From assembly GCF_001660705.2 (NCBI RefSeq), contig NZ_LYBV02000007.1, forward strand, positions 1 to 64,000: DNA of 64,000 nt. Direction: 5' to 3'. The notes under the pieces are model-generated. The model was given only the letters and a program-made list of their open reading frames with translations. It ran no database searches and had not been told where the DNA came from. The DNA is from Saccharicrinis aurantiacus (lineage in GTDB: Bacteria > Bacteroidota > Bacteroidia > Bacteroidales > Marinilabiliaceae). Of the stretch, positions 8,519 to 18,197 are shown piece after piece (within the stretch, counting starts at the first letter, position 1; each line of letters starts with the position of its first letter). The position numbers and the translations under genes were made by a program.

Positions 8519-9775
8519 TTAGTTGGTAATCTGATATTCTTTAATTTTTCGATACAATGTTCTCTCAGAAATACCCAAATCTTTAGCTGCATATTTACGT
8601 TTGCCATTGTATTTATCAAGTGCTTTCTTGATCAATTCAATTTCTTTCTCTTCTAGAGATAACGATTCTTCAATAAACTCTTCGGTATCTTCAATATGAT
8701 GTTGAGGAGCTGAATGTACATTATCAACAATTACTGACGCAGGATTAGAACCTGCTGTAGGTTGAAATACTTCACCATCCTGATTGCTATATAGTTTCTG
8801 AATAATCTGCGCATGTTCTCCACTTAGGTTTGGAGATCCATCTTGCTTCATTAAATCAAGTACTAGCTTTTTTAGGTCGCCCATATCCTTTTTCATATCA
8901 AAAAGAACTTTGTAAAGAATCTCTCGTTCATTCGAAAAAGAGGTTTCGCTACTAGAGCTGCCTTCCATTACAGCAGGTAAATTAACCCCTCTATCATATG
9001 GAATGTATTGACGTATTCTTTCTGCATTTATTTCTCGCGTACCTTCAATAACAGACATCTGCTCGGTAATATTTTTCAACTGTCTAATATTACCTGGCCA
9101 ACGGTATCCTGTGAGTAATTCTGTGGCTTCTTTTTCCAATTTTATCGAGGGCATTCTATAGCGCTCAGCAAAATCGTTAGCAAACTTTCTAAAAAGAAGG
9201 TGAATATCTTCGGTTCTATCTCTTAAAGGAGGAACAGATATGGGTACACTGCTTAATCTGTAATATAAATCTTCACGAAACTTTCCTTCGTTGGTAGCTT
9301 TATCCATTTTAACATTTGTGGCAGCAACAACCCGTACGTTTGTTTTGTGAACTTTAGAAGATCCTACTTTAATAAACTCTCCGGCTTCAAGTACACGTAA
9401 TAATCTTACTTGCGTAGATAAAGGTAATTCCCCAATTTCATCTAAAAATATGGTACCATTATTTGCCTCTTCAAAATATCCCTTTCTATCCGATAGTGCT
9501 CCTGTAAAAGCACCTTTTTCATGACCAAATAGTTCGGAGTCAATTGTTCCTTCAGGAATGGCACCACAGTTAACCGCGATATATGGTCCGTGTTTACGAG
9601 CACTATATTGATGAATTATTTTTGGAAACACCTCTTTACCGGTACCGCTTTCTCCACTAATAAGTACGGATAAGTCGGTGGGAGCAACTTGTACAGCAAC
9701 ATCAATAGCTCTATTTAATCCAAATGAATTACCAATAATACCAAATCGTTGTTTTATCTGTTGTAAGTCTTTCAT
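8519..9775 (-). CDS. Sigma-54-dependent activator lacking a receiver domain
   Basis: A 418-residue bacterial enhancer-binding protein. The AAA+ domain begins almost at the N-terminus: Walker A GESGTGKE (41-48), the sigma-54 contact loop GAFTGA (88-93), Walker B TIFLDEIGE, and the arginine-finger region. A variable linker follows, and a Fis-type helix-turn-helix closes the protein (AAKDLGISERTLYRKIKEY). There is no receiver, GAF or PAS domain, so activity must be controlled by another protein or by expression. It heads the operon with lptE, the TPR gene and secG. Confidence 0.92.
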   Translation of the reverse strand: MKDLQQIKQRFGIIGNSFGLNRAIDVAVQVAPTDLSVLISGESGTGKEVFPKIIHQYSARKHGPYIAVNCGAIPEGTIDSELFGHEKGAFTGALSDRKGYFEEANNGTIFLDEIGELPLSTQVRLLRVLEAGEFIKVGSSKVHKTNVRVVAATNVKMDKATNEGKFREDLYYRLSSVPISVPPLRDRTEDIHLLFRKFANDFAERYRMPSIKLEKEATELLTGYRWPGNIRQLKNITEQMSVIEGTREINAERIRQYIPYDRGVNLPAVMEGSSSSETSFSNEREILYKVLFDMKKDMGDLKKLVLDLMKQDGSPNLSGEHAQIIQKLYSNQDGEVFQPTAGSNPASVIVDNVHSAPQHHIEDTEEFIEESLSLEEKEIELIKKALDKYNGKRKYAAKDLGISERTLYRKIKEYQITN

Positions 9776-9866
9776 GTTAAAATATTTAATAAGATCTTTT
9801 AATGGCGTTCAAACTGAACTTAAAGGAAAACTTCAACTTAACTGCTAAAGTTGCAGGTAAGACTGA

Positions 9867-9874
9867 CAAAATTA
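9867..9874 (-). promoter_or_regulatory. Putative promoter of the sigma-54 activator-lptE-secG operon
   Basis: On the minus strand the octamer reads TAATTTTG, matching TAnnTTTG and identical to the one proposed for suf. It lies 91 bases before the activator start in the gap between the divergent activator and branching-enzyme genes. No clear -33 element is seen. Confidence 0.3.
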
Positions 9875-10003
9875 CAATTTTTATCAGAATTAGATTAATA
9901 AAAACTTAAATAATCCTGTGTTTTCTGATATTTAAAGAGTGTGTTATTTTATGTTATTTTTTTAACAAGAAATGGTTCATTTATAGGAATAGTTTATAAT
10001 TTA

Positions 10004-10030
10004 AGGTTCTTAAAATTTATGAACCTATGA
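10004..10030 (+). promoter_or_regulatory. Hairpin and three-codon minicistron at the glgB start
   Basis: AGGTTC (10004-10009) pairs with GAACCT (10021-10026), whose last base touches the glgB ATG. Inside the right arm begins ATG AAC CTA TGA (10019-10030), a Met-Asn-Leu minicistron whose stop overlaps the glgB start as ATGA. This could couple or mask translation initiation, but may be chance in AT-rich DNA. Confidence 0.25.
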
Positions 10031-12042
10031 ATACTCCTGAGATTGTAAAAACTGACCCCTGGCTTGCTCCGTTTGAAGGTGCTATTAATAATAGAATTAG
10101 TCATTATCATCATACTAAAACACAATTAGAACAATACTTTGATACGCTTGATAATTTAGCAAGTGCCTATAAGTATTTTGGTGTTCAGAATGAGGATGAC
10201 GAGCAGGTATATAGAGAATGGGCACCCAATGCTGAAGAGGTTTATTTAGTAGGTGCTTTCTGCAACTGGGAAAAAAATAATGATTATAAGTTTACACCTC
10301 TGAGCAATGGAGTGTGGGAGTTGAGGTTGAAAGAGCGTAAGCTCAAGCATGGCGATTTATTTAAGTTACACATCTTTTGGGAAGGTGGTGATGGAATGCG
10401 ATTGCCCGCTTATGCAAGAAGAGTGATACAAGATGAAGTAACTAAGGGATTTGATGCACAGTTATGGATGCCTCGTGATAATTTTACTTGGACAGATGAT
10501 AAATTTAAACCAAGTGTAACACCTCTCTTGATATACGAAGCCCATATTGGGATGTCATCAGAGAAAGAGGAAGTGAGTTCTTTTATCGACTTTAAGAATA
10601 ATATACTGCCTAGAATTGTTAAAGCGGGTTATAACTGTATACAATTTATGGCTATTCAAGAACATCCGTATTACGGGAGTTTTGGCTATCATGTATCTAA
10701 CTTTTTCGCTGTTTCCTCACGTTTTGGAACTCCCGAAGAATTAAAAGAACTTATTAACGAAGCACATAATAATGGGATAACCGTTATTATGGATATCGTT
10801 CATTCGCATGCAGTGAAAAATGAGTTAGAAGGTATTGCGAAGCTTGATGGAACGAGTTATCAATATTTTCACGATGGAGGAAAAGGCGATCATCCGGCAT
10901 GGGATAGTAAGTGCTTTAATTATGGTAAAAATGAGGTAATGCAGTTTTTACTATCTAATTGTAAATTTTGGCTCGAAGAATTCCATTTTGATGGATACCG
11001 ATTTGATGGTGTAACAAGCATGTTGTATACCCACCATGGTTTGGAGTATAGTTTTTCATCGTATGGTGATTATTATAATGGCACTGAAGATATAGATGCG
11101 ATGACTTACTTGACTCTTGCCAACGAGATAATTCATCAGGTGAAACCCGAAGCAATTACTGTTGCTGAAGATATGAGTGGTTTACCAGGATTAGCAGCAC
11201 CAATAAAAGATGGAGGAATAGGGTTTGATTATCGCCTATCGATGGGCGTACCTGATTTTTGGATAAAACTTATTAAAGAGCACAGTGATGAAAACTGGAA
11301 TGTAGCTCAAATATTCCACGAATTATCTCAGCATAGAGCAGGAGAAAAAGTGGTGTCTTATGCCGAGTCTCATGATCAAGCCTTGGTAGGGGATAAAACC
11401 ATATTATTTAGGCTTGTGGATAAGGAGATGTACGATAAAATGGATTTGGCTTCTCAAAGCTTAATTATTGACAGAGGTATTGCTTTGCATAAAATGATTC
11501 GTTTGGCAACAATGACTACTTCTTCAGGGGGCTATTTAAATTTTATGGGAAATGAATTTGGGCATCCAGAATGGATTGATTTTCCAAGAGAAGGAAATAA
11601 TTGGTCGTTTAAACATGCTCGCCGACAATGGAATTTAATGGATCATAAAGATTTAAAATTCCAATGGTTATCAAACTTTGATAAAGCAATGATTGATCTT
11701 GCCAATAAGGCTTTTTCTGTACCTGATGAGCCATGTTATAGTGTGATGGCAAATGAGGTAGATCAGGTTATGTGTTATAAGAGGGGGAATTACTATATGA
11801 TATTTAATTTCTCACCTAGCAATTCTTATACAGATTATGGTATTTCAGTGGTGCCTGGTAAATACAATGTTGTGCTAAGTTCAGATAATAAGAAATTTGG
11901 AGGTTACGGAAATATAGATGAGGATTATTTGCATTTAGCTGAGAAAGTGCCATTTCAAGATAATCATTATCAAATAAAGTTATATATACCTAGCCGAACT
12001 GCCATGGTATTAAAACACAGCGCACCAAAGCGAGTTTACTAA
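10027..12042 (+). CDS. glgB: 1,4-alpha-glucan branching enzyme, GH13_8 eukaryotic type
   Basis: This 671-residue enzyme makes alpha-1,6 branches in glycogen. A CBM48 domain (YREWAPNAEEVYLVGAFCNW) precedes the GH13 barrel. The catalytic residues are visible: nucleophile D327 in GYRFDGVTSM, acid/base E381 in VAEDMSG and D450 in YAESHDQALVGDKTI. The last motif and IYEAHIGMSS are the form found in eukaryotic and GH13_8 enzymes rather than E. coli-type GlgB. Length fits that subfamily. It is convergent to the synthase/phosphorylase gene, sharing a terminator, and starts the glycogen cluster. Confidence 0.95.
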   Translation: MNTPEIVKTDPWLAPFEGAINNRISHYHHTKTQLEQYFDTLDNLASAYKYFGVQNEDDEQVYREWAPNAEEVYLVGAFCNWEKNNDYKFTPLSNGVWELRLKERKLKHGDLFKLHIFWEGGDGMRLPAYARRVIQDEVTKGFDAQLWMPRDNFTWTDDKFKPSVTPLLIYEAHIGMSSEKEEVSSFIDFKNNILPRIVKAGYNCIQFMAIQEHPYYGSFGYHVSNFFAVSSRFGTPEELKELINEAHNNGITVIMDIVHSHAVKNELEGIAKLDGTSYQYFHDGGKGDHPAWDSKCFNYGKNEVMQFLLSNCKFWLEEFHFDGYRFDGVTSMLYTHHGLEYSFSSYGDYYNGTEDIDAMTYLTLANEIIHQVKPEAITVAEDMSGLPGLAAPIKDGGIGFDYRLSMGVPDFWIKLIKEHSDENWNVAQIFHELSQHRAGEKVVSYAESHDQALVGDKTILFRLVDKEMYDKMDLASQSLIIDRGIALHKMIRLATMTTSSGGYLNFMGNEFGHPEWIDFPREGNNWSFKHARRQWNLMDHKDLKFQWLSNFDKAMIDLANKAFSVPDEPCYSVMANEVDQVMCYKRGNYYMIFNFSPSNSYTDYGISVVPGKYNVVLSSDNKKFGGYGNIDEDYLHLAEKVPFQDNHYQIKLYIPSRTAMVLKHSAPKRVY

Positions 12043-12060
12043 ATTTATTAAATCAAGTAA

Positions 12061-12096
12061 AAAAGCCGTCTCAATTATATTTTTGAGACGGCTTTT
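12061..12096. terminator. Bidirectional terminator, branching enzyme / synthase-phosphorylase
   Basis: AAAAGCCGTCTCAA (12061-12074) and TTGAGACGGCTTTT (12083-12096) are perfect 14-base arms around an 8-base loop, flanked by A- and T-runs. It lies between two convergent genes and serves both strands. Confidence 0.9.
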
Positions 12097-12103
12097 TTGT
12101 TAA

Positions 12104-15100
12104 TTAGATCCATTTAATACATGAAATATCTTGCTGATAAACCATGTCTTCATTCTGAGGGAGTATCCTTATACCAAAGTCATAAACACCAGGTATATTT
12201 AGTGTATGGCTTAATGTATAAAAACGTTTGGAATCTTGTGTTCGTTCAAGAACAAATTCTTGAATCTTAATAATTTTAGCTTCGCCATTATCTTTAACAT
12301 CCGCAAAAACAGCTTCAACTAATAAATTAGTATCAGCAAGCGTTTTCATATCAATTATTAAATTAATATCGTAAGTGTCTCCAATATCTAACTGTTGACT
12401 ATAAATATCTGGCAGTTCTACATTTACAACTTCAATATCATTCCAGTTGGCTTTTACTCTTCTTTTCCAGTGTGTTAATTCTTTTGCTTTTTGGTAATCG
12501 TTACTTGTAAGCGTCTTCAAGCGTTGATCCATTTTGCGATAAAAGCGAATAAGATAATCATCAATCATTCGTTTGGTAGTATATGTAGGAGCTATTTCAG
12601 AAATAGAATTTTTCATATATTTTACCCAACCAGAAGGAATCCCCTTTTCATTTTGATTATAAAATAAAGGAATTATTTCGTTTTCAAATATGCTGTAAAT
12701 ATTTGCAGCATCTAATTGGTTTTGTACTTCTTGGTCGTTGTATGTTTTTACATCACTCAAGCACCAACCTGCTTCTTCTTTATAACCTTCGTACCACCAA
12801 CCATCAAGTACACTAAAATTGAGCACACCGTTAAGTTCAGCCTTTTCACCACTAGTTCCTGAGGCTTCAAGCGGGCGTGTTGGAGTATTAAGCCAAACGT
12901 CAACACCACTCACTAAACTTTTAGCAAGTTCCATATCATAGTTCTCTAAGAAGATAATCTTCCCTAAGAATTCTGGTTTTTTAGATATTTGTACTATTTG
13001 TTTGATAAGGGCCTGTCCTCCGCCATCAGCTGGGTGGGCTTTACCAGCAAATATAAATTGAACTGGTTTATTTGGGTTATTCACAATGGCAGATAAACGT
13101 GCCTCGTCGGTAAATAATAAGTGTGCTCTTTTGTAGGTTGCAAATCTTCGAGCAAAGCCTATAGTAAGTGCGTTATTCTTAATAAGGTCTTTTACTTCTA
13201 TTACCTCAGAAGGAGCAGCATGGCTATTTACCATATTATCTTGAATACGCTTTTTTACAAACTTGAGTAATTTTTTTCGCAGTTTAGTTCTTGTTGCCCA
13301 AATGTCTTCATCTTCAACTTCGTGTATTTTGCGCCATAATTCATTGTTTGATAAATCGGTTTTAAACCTAGGATCAAATACCTTATCATATAATTTCTGA
13401 ATATCAGGAGAAGTCCAAGTGCCGTAATGTACACCATTGGTGACATAATATATTGGTGATTCTTCAGGAAAGAACCCTTTCCATAAACCTTCAAACATTT
13501 GACGAGAAACTTTACCATGTAAACAACTAACCCCATTTATTTCTTGAGAGGTTTTTGCAGCCAATACACTCATTGAGAATTTCTCAGAATGGTCATCGCC
13601 ATTTTCTCTTCCCAATGCCATAAATTCATTCCAAGAAATGTTAAGTTTTTCCGGAATATTTCTGAAGTATACGCGTATTAAATCTTCATCGAACTTATCA
13701 TGACCGGCAGGAACAGGAGTGTGTGTTGTAAATAAAGAACTGGCTCTCACTAGTTCAAGAGCTTCGTTAAAAGAAAAGTTTTGGTCAACTAGCTTTTTAA
13801 GCCTTGATACATTAATTAAAGCAGCATGTCCCTCATTACAGTGGTATAGATTTGTTTTGATGTTTAATTTGTCTAGAAGCTTAATGCCTCCCATACCTAA
13901 CAAAATTTCCTGTTTCAGCCTGTTTTCCCAATCTCCGCCATATAAGGAATGCGTAATTAGTTTATCACTATCGCTATTTTGCTCAACGTCGGTATCTAAT
14001 AAATATAATGGTACTCTACCGACATCGGCTTTCCATACTTTGGCAAAAACATTTCTACCAGGAGCATTAAGCTCAAGTATGTGAGGAGAGTTATCTTCAT
14101 TTTTGATTAAGGTAAGTGGTAAGTTTGAGAATTCTTGCTTGTCAAAATTTGCTTGTTGGTCTCCATTTGGCCCTAAGGATTGACGGAAATATCCATGACG
14201 ATACAATAAACCGACTGCTGTAATATTTACGTTGGAGTCACTGGCTTCTTTTAAGTAATCGCCAGCAAGAACACCTAATCCACCCGAATAAATCTTTAGG
14301 ATATCATTTAAACCATATTCCATGCTGAAGTAGGCAATACTAGGATCCTCTATTTTTGGACGATCCATATAGTTACGGAACTTCTTATGAACAAATATAA
14401 ATCTGTTATAAAAATCATCTTGTTCAGAAAGCTCTACAAGATGATCATAGTTCACAAGTTCAAGGAGTTTAATAGGACTTTTATTTTGCTTAATCCATAA
14501 CTTAGGATCAATAGATTCAAATAAATCATAAGCTTCATAGTTCCATGTCCACCATAGGTTATGTGCTATTTCCTGTAAGCCATTTAATTTTTCTGGGAGT
14601 TTAGATTTTACACTTAATCTTTTCCATATTGGAAAAGAGGAGCTCTCAGGTGTGAGATGTATTCTTTTTTCTCGTTTTATAGTACTGAAAGAATCTTTGC
14701 GATCTTCAACCTTCGTAAGAGCAGTATCATAGGCTTTATAATAATTGCCAATCATAAGATTCCACTGCAATTTTGAAGAAAGTTGGAATGCTTTAACTTT
14801 TATAAGTTCCAACTCTACAGGTGACTTATGAGCAAAATCTATGATTACATCTACTATGGCTTTGCTTGCGTTATCGTAGTTTTTATCATTCCGTTCTATA
14901 ACAGCAACGCCGTCGTCAATATCCTCGCATTGTCCTTTCGCCCAAGTACCAAATCCAGCTAACGATGTGGTTATTGTTGGTATAGAGTACGCTAAACTTT
15001 CAAGTGGAGTATAACCCCATGGTTCATAATACGAAGGAAATATACTAATATCCATTCCTATCAATAAATCATAGTAATGCATATTAAAGATTCCATCATT

Positions 15101-16336
15101 ACCATCTAAATAGGATGGGACAAAGATTAGTTTAATGGTATCTGTTAGGTCGTTATTTAAATGGATATCTTGAATTTTATTTAAGATTGGGTCGTATCCT
15201 AAATCATTTAACCCATGAGTTAAAAACGGGTTATCTAATTTAGAGGTATTGGTACCATTAAGTTTTCCTACCAAGTCTTCACGTGCACCAAAGTTATTGG
15301 CAGGAATTAATACGAAAACAATTGTTTCTCTGTCGTAACTTTCTGTTTCATTTAGCTTCTTTAAGCTATCAAGAAGTATGTCAGTTCCTTTGTTTCGGAA
15401 CTCATATCTTCCACTATTGGCAATAAATAAAGCGTTATCAGATATTGGGTAGCCCAATAGAGCTTCGCTAATTTCTTTTAGTTTAAGTCTAGTGTCTTTT
15501 CTTTTTTTAGCGAAATCTGGTTTGTTCGGTATTATAAGATTATTAAATCCATTGGGTGCAACAACGTCTACCTTTCGGTCAATAAATCTTTCGCACTCAA
15601 CAGCCGTTATTTCAGATACTGTTGTAAAGCAATCTGCATTTATGGCACTTTTTTTCTCAAGGGAATGTTTTGAAACGACTCCAATCTCTTGAGCAACAAC
15701 ATCTATATTGATAGGATCAGTATCGTTGTAAAGTGCACCACCATTTCCAGCTATGGAACGTCCCATTACAGTGGCGTGTGCTGTAAAAATGGTAGCAATC
15801 TGGGGGAGCGTGTTTTTAAGGTAGAGGATACCGCTACCAGTCATCCACTCATTAAAGTGGGCTACTACTTTATTAGTTTGATTTAAATAACATTTATAAA
15901 AACTTTCGATAGTCTTAGCAATAGCATATCCGAAAATAACACTTTCTACATAGTCCCAATTTCCAGATATTGAGTCTAGTTGGTACGTTTCCCAGAACCG
16001 AGAAAGAATTTCATTCTTTTGAGGGATAAACGAACTGAAGTCAACTAATAAAACGATTGGTGTACCTTCAATATTCCACCTCCCAATTTTTACTCGTAGC
16101 CCTTCTTTAAGTAATTGATTTCTCCATTCAGGAAAAAGTGACGCATCATCAGAAAACTCTTTCTGTGATGAGGTATTATCTAAAATATCAGGACCAATAA
16201 ATATAATTTGGTCATGGAAAGTGTTAACTAATGTAGATGCTTTGCTAGCTAGTACAGTATGGATACCACCAATTTTGTTACATACTTCCCAACTCGATTC
16301 GAAGATATAATCGGGGCTTTTATAATCTGTTGTCAT
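12104..16336 (-). CDS. Fused glycogen synthase (GT3) and alpha-glucan phosphorylase (GT35)
   Basis: A 1410-residue two-enzyme protein. Residues 1 to about 560 form a GT3-type glycogen synthase: SSWEVCNKIGGIHTVL at the N-terminus, FTAHATVMGR, and the EX7E motif in YYEPWGYTPLESLAY. A DUF3417 segment starts near residue 580 (EIAHNLWWTWNYEAY). The GT35 core follows (YFSMEYGLNDILKIYSGGLG) with PLP-binding K1165 in EASGTSGEKAELNG. A beta-rich tail covers about 1290-1410. The N-half builds alpha-1,4-glucan from a nucleotide sugar, while the C-half releases glucose-1-phosphate. I recall such fusions as common in Bacteroidota; joining opposing activities in one chain is still unusual. Last gene of the cluster on this strand. 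Confidence 0.93.
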   Translation of the reverse strand: MTTDYKSPDYIFESSWEVCNKIGGIHTVLASKASTLVNTFHDQIIFIGPDILDNTSSQKEFSDDASLFPEWRNQLLKEGLRVKIGRWNIEGTPIVLLVDFSSFIPQKNEILSRFWETYQLDSISGNWDYVESVIFGYAIAKTIESFYKCYLNQTNKVVAHFNEWMTGSGILYLKNTLPQIATIFTAHATVMGRSIAGNGGALYNDTDPINIDVVAQEIGVVSKHSLEKKSAINADCFTTVSEITAVECERFIDRKVDVVAPNGFNNLIIPNKPDFAKKRKDTRLKLKEISEALLGYPISDNALFIANSGRYEFRNKGTDILLDSLKKLNETESYDRETIVFVLIPANNFGAREDLVGKLNGTNTSKLDNPFLTHGLNDLGYDPILNKIQDIHLNNDLTDTIKLIFVPSYLDGNDGIFNMHYYDLLIGMDISIFPSYYEPWGYTPLESLAYSIPTITTSLAGFGTWAKGQCEDIDDGVAVIERNDKNYDNASKAIVDVIIDFAHKSPVELELIKVKAFQLSSKLQWNLMIGNYYKAYDTALTKVEDRKDSFSTIKREKRIHLTPESSSFPIWKRLSVKSKLPEKLNGLQEIAHNLWWTWNYEAYDLFESIDPKLWIKQNKSPIKLLELVNYDHLVELSEQDDFYNRFIFVHKKFRNYMDRPKIEDPSIAYFSMEYGLNDILKIYSGGLGVLAGDYLKEASDSNVNITAVGLLYRHGYFRQSLGPNGDQQANFDKQEFSNLPLTLIKNEDNSPHILELNAPGRNVFAKVWKADVGRVPLYLLDTDVEQNSDSDKLITHSLYGGDWENRLKQEILLGMGGIKLLDKLNIKTNLYHCNEGHAALINVSRLKKLVDQNFSFNEALELVRASSLFTTHTPVPAGHDKFDEDLIRVYFRNIPEKLNISWNEFMALGRENGDDHSEKFSMSVLAAKTSQEINGVSCLHGKVSRQMFEGLWKGFFPEESPIYYVTNGVHYGTWTSPDIQKLYDKVFDPRFKTDLSNNELWRKIHEVEDEDIWATRTKLRKKLLKFVKKRIQDNMVNSHAAPSEVIEVKDLIKNNALTIGFARRFATYKRAHLLFTDEARLSAIVNNPNKPVQFIFAGKAHPADGGGQALIKQIVQISKKPEFLGKIIFLENYDMELAKSLVSGVDVWLNTPTRPLEASGTSGEKAELNGVLNFSVLDGWWYEGYKEEAGWCLSDVKTYNDQEVQNQLDAANIYSIFENEIIPLFYNQNEKGIPSGWVKYMKNSISEIAPTYTTKRMIDDYLIRFYRKMDQRLKTLTSNDYQKAKELTHWKRRVKANWNDIEVVNVELPDIYSQQLDIGDTYDINLIIDMKTLADTNLLVEAVFADVKDNGEAKIIKIQEFVLERTQDSKRFYTLSHTLNIPGVYDFGIRILPQNEDMVYQQDISCIKWI

Positions 16337-16406
16337 GGATTTTGTTATTTGGGATTTGGAAAAAAGAGCATCCTATAAGCATTAGTAATGCTCTTTCATA
16401 AGAAAA

Positions 16407-16718
16407 CTATAAATGCAGAACGCAGTTTTGCTCAATACTATCTACTCCATTATTGATAAATTCATCAGCTTCTTGATCGTTGATCCATAGTGAGTTATTT
16501 ACTAAGTAGCGAAATTGAACTTTATCACCGCTTGATAGATTGATTGTTTGTGTAAAACCACCTGTTTTTAGAGGTTTCATAGGTTCTGCATTCACATCCC
16601 AGTTGTTAAAGTCACCAATTACTTGAACTTTTTCAGGGCTTAAATCTTCCGACTTTTCGAATTTAAAAGTCACTTTACATTCAGGTTTACTTTTTAAAAA
16701 TTGCTTTTTGATACTCAT
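16407..16718 (-). CDS. Small stand-alone glycogen-binding (E-set/CBM48-like) protein
   Basis: A 103-residue cytosolic protein that is little more than one E-set domain. The sequence VTFKFEKSEDLSPEKVQVIGDFNNWD and the later KVQFRYLVNNSLWINDQEAD are typical of the AMPK-beta/isoamylase N-terminal glycogen-binding module, including GDFNNW and the W-N-D strand. It has no catalytic domain. It lies between the GH57 gene and the synthase/phosphorylase fusion, 70 bases before the latter, so a role in tethering enzymes to the glycogen particle is a reasonable inference. Confidence 0.85.
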   Translation of the reverse strand: MSIKKQFLKSKPECKVTFKFEKSEDLSPEKVQVIGDFNNWDVNAEPMKPLKTGGFTQTINLSSGDKVQFRYLVNNSLWINDQEADEFINNGVDSIEQNCVLHL

Positions 16719-16827
16719 GCTTTTTAGATTTTAATATTTGTAAAATAGGTTAATAAAGAAAAAACTTAAATCAACAAATGGTTATTTATGTGTTGCTGTA
16801 GTGTCAGCGGCTTGAGTTATCAGGCGA

Positions 16828-16859
16828 GTATATAAATTAAGAGAAATTACTTTATATAC
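16828..16859 (-). repeat. Inverted repeat downstream of the GH57 gene
   Basis: GTATATAAA (16828-16836) and TTTATATAC (16851-16859) are perfect 9-base arms with a 14-base loop, just after the GH57 stop on the minus strand. The stem is AT-rich and no T-run follows on the minus strand, so it may be a weak terminator or an mRNA end-stabilising hairpin. Confidence 0.4.
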
Positions 16860-16872
16860 CCGCAAAAAGAAG

Positions 16873-18165
16873 TTATTTAACAGTTTCAAATGCCTTAAGT
16901 GCACTTTCTAGCTTAGCAATTTTAGCATCTTTATCTTTTATAATTCTAGTAACATCAGGTTCGTTACTAATATTAGGAACTGCAATGTTTAATCGTAATG
17001 AAAAGTCGCTTAAAACATTCATGTAGTTAATGAATGCCTGATAAGGTGATTCGTATGGATTAAAGTATGCATGCACATCGCCATCAGAAAAATATTTTGT
17101 ACACATATAATAAAAATGATCACTTGTTTGAAGGTATGCCCAATCTTCAAGGAGCTTTTCATCTGTACATTTTTTTATTTTTGGTAATAATGCATATAGT
17201 TTATTAAAAGCTTCTTCTTGCATTTCGTTACCAAGCCATGCTGTTAAATCCCTTTCTTCATCGGCCCATGATATTGGATGTGGAACATTGATAGCAGAAA
17301 TTGGTTGTAGGTTGTTGGCTACTTCAGATGGGGTAGAAAAAGTAAATTCATCATGTTTTAATATTTCTTTAGGGAGTTTCTCTAGAAATTTAAAGATACC
17401 AGTTTCTTTCCATTGATGTTCTCCAAAGGTTTCGTAATCCATGAATAAGTTCACTACTTCGTTACCTATATCAAGGTCTTTAAGCCACTGTGTATATTTT
17501 TTAGGCGTTAAAGGGTACTCGCTCCAACCTTGATTTCCGAATCTAAATGCTATATCATCGCTTAAAATATGATTTTTGAGTAATATCTTAAGTTTTGGAT
17601 TAATTGAACTACAGTATAAGTAATTCGGACTCTTCCATCCTAGAACGTGCTTAGCACCTTCGGTTAGCATTGCTTTGTAGCCGAGTTGATGCACCATTTC
17701 TCCCATTTCATCAGAGTAGATTAACTCTGTGTTTCTGAAGACAGTAGGTTTCTGGTTAAATAAATCTTCGATGAGTTTACTATGTTTTTCAACTTGAAGT
17801 TTAAACTCTTCAGGATCCTTTAAAGCGACCAATGAGTGACTATATGTTTCTGATAAAAATTCAACATGGCCAGTAGCGGCCAATTTCTGAAAACTCTCGA
17901 TAACCTCAGGGGCATATAATTGAAATTGTTTTATTGCAACACCAGATAGGGAAAAGGCTATTTTAAATTTTCCTTTATTTGCGTCTATTAATTTTAATAA
18001 TAAAGCATTTGCAGGGAGATAGCATTTTTGTGCAATTTTTAATAGTATGCTTTCATTGGTATAATCGTCGTAATAATAATGATCATTTCCAATATCGAAA
18101 AAACGATATCTTCTGAAGCGAAATGGTTGATGTACTTGGAAATAAAGACATATAGTTTTTTTCAT
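16873..18165 (-). CDS. GH57 alpha-glucan-active glycoside hydrolase
   Basis: A 430-residue cytosolic GH57 protein (amylase or 4-alpha-glucanotransferase type). Conserved regions are clear: HQPFRFRRYRFFD at residues 12-24, GHVEFL at 99-104, FRNTEL with the probable nucleophile E147, and the fourth motif MDYETFGEHQW with the probable acid D243. A short coiled-coil-like tail ends the protein. GH57 members vary between hydrolysis, transfer and branching, so the exact reaction cannot be read from sequence. It lies 32 bases after the GT4 gene in the glycogen operon. Confidence 0.9.
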   Translation of the reverse strand: MKKTICLYFQVHQPFRFRRYRFFDIGNDHYYYDDYTNESILLKIAQKCYLPANALLLKLIDANKGKFKIAFSLSGVAIKQFQLYAPEVIESFQKLAATGHVEFLSETYSHSLVALKDPEEFKLQVEKHSKLIEDLFNQKPTVFRNTELIYSDEMGEMVHQLGYKAMLTEGAKHVLGWKSPNYLYCSSINPKLKILLKNHILSDDIAFRFGNQGWSEYPLTPKKYTQWLKDLDIGNEVVNLFMDYETFGEHQWKETGIFKFLEKLPKEILKHDEFTFSTPSEVANNLQPISAINVPHPISWADEERDLTAWLGNEMQEEAFNKLYALLPKIKKCTDEKLLEDWAYLQTSDHFYYMCTKYFSDGDVHAYFNPYESPYQAFINYMNVLSDFSLRLNIAVPNISNEPDVTRIIKDKDAKIAKLESALKAFETVK

Positions 18166-18197
18166 TTTGTAGTTTTTTATACGGTTTTTTAAGGGTT

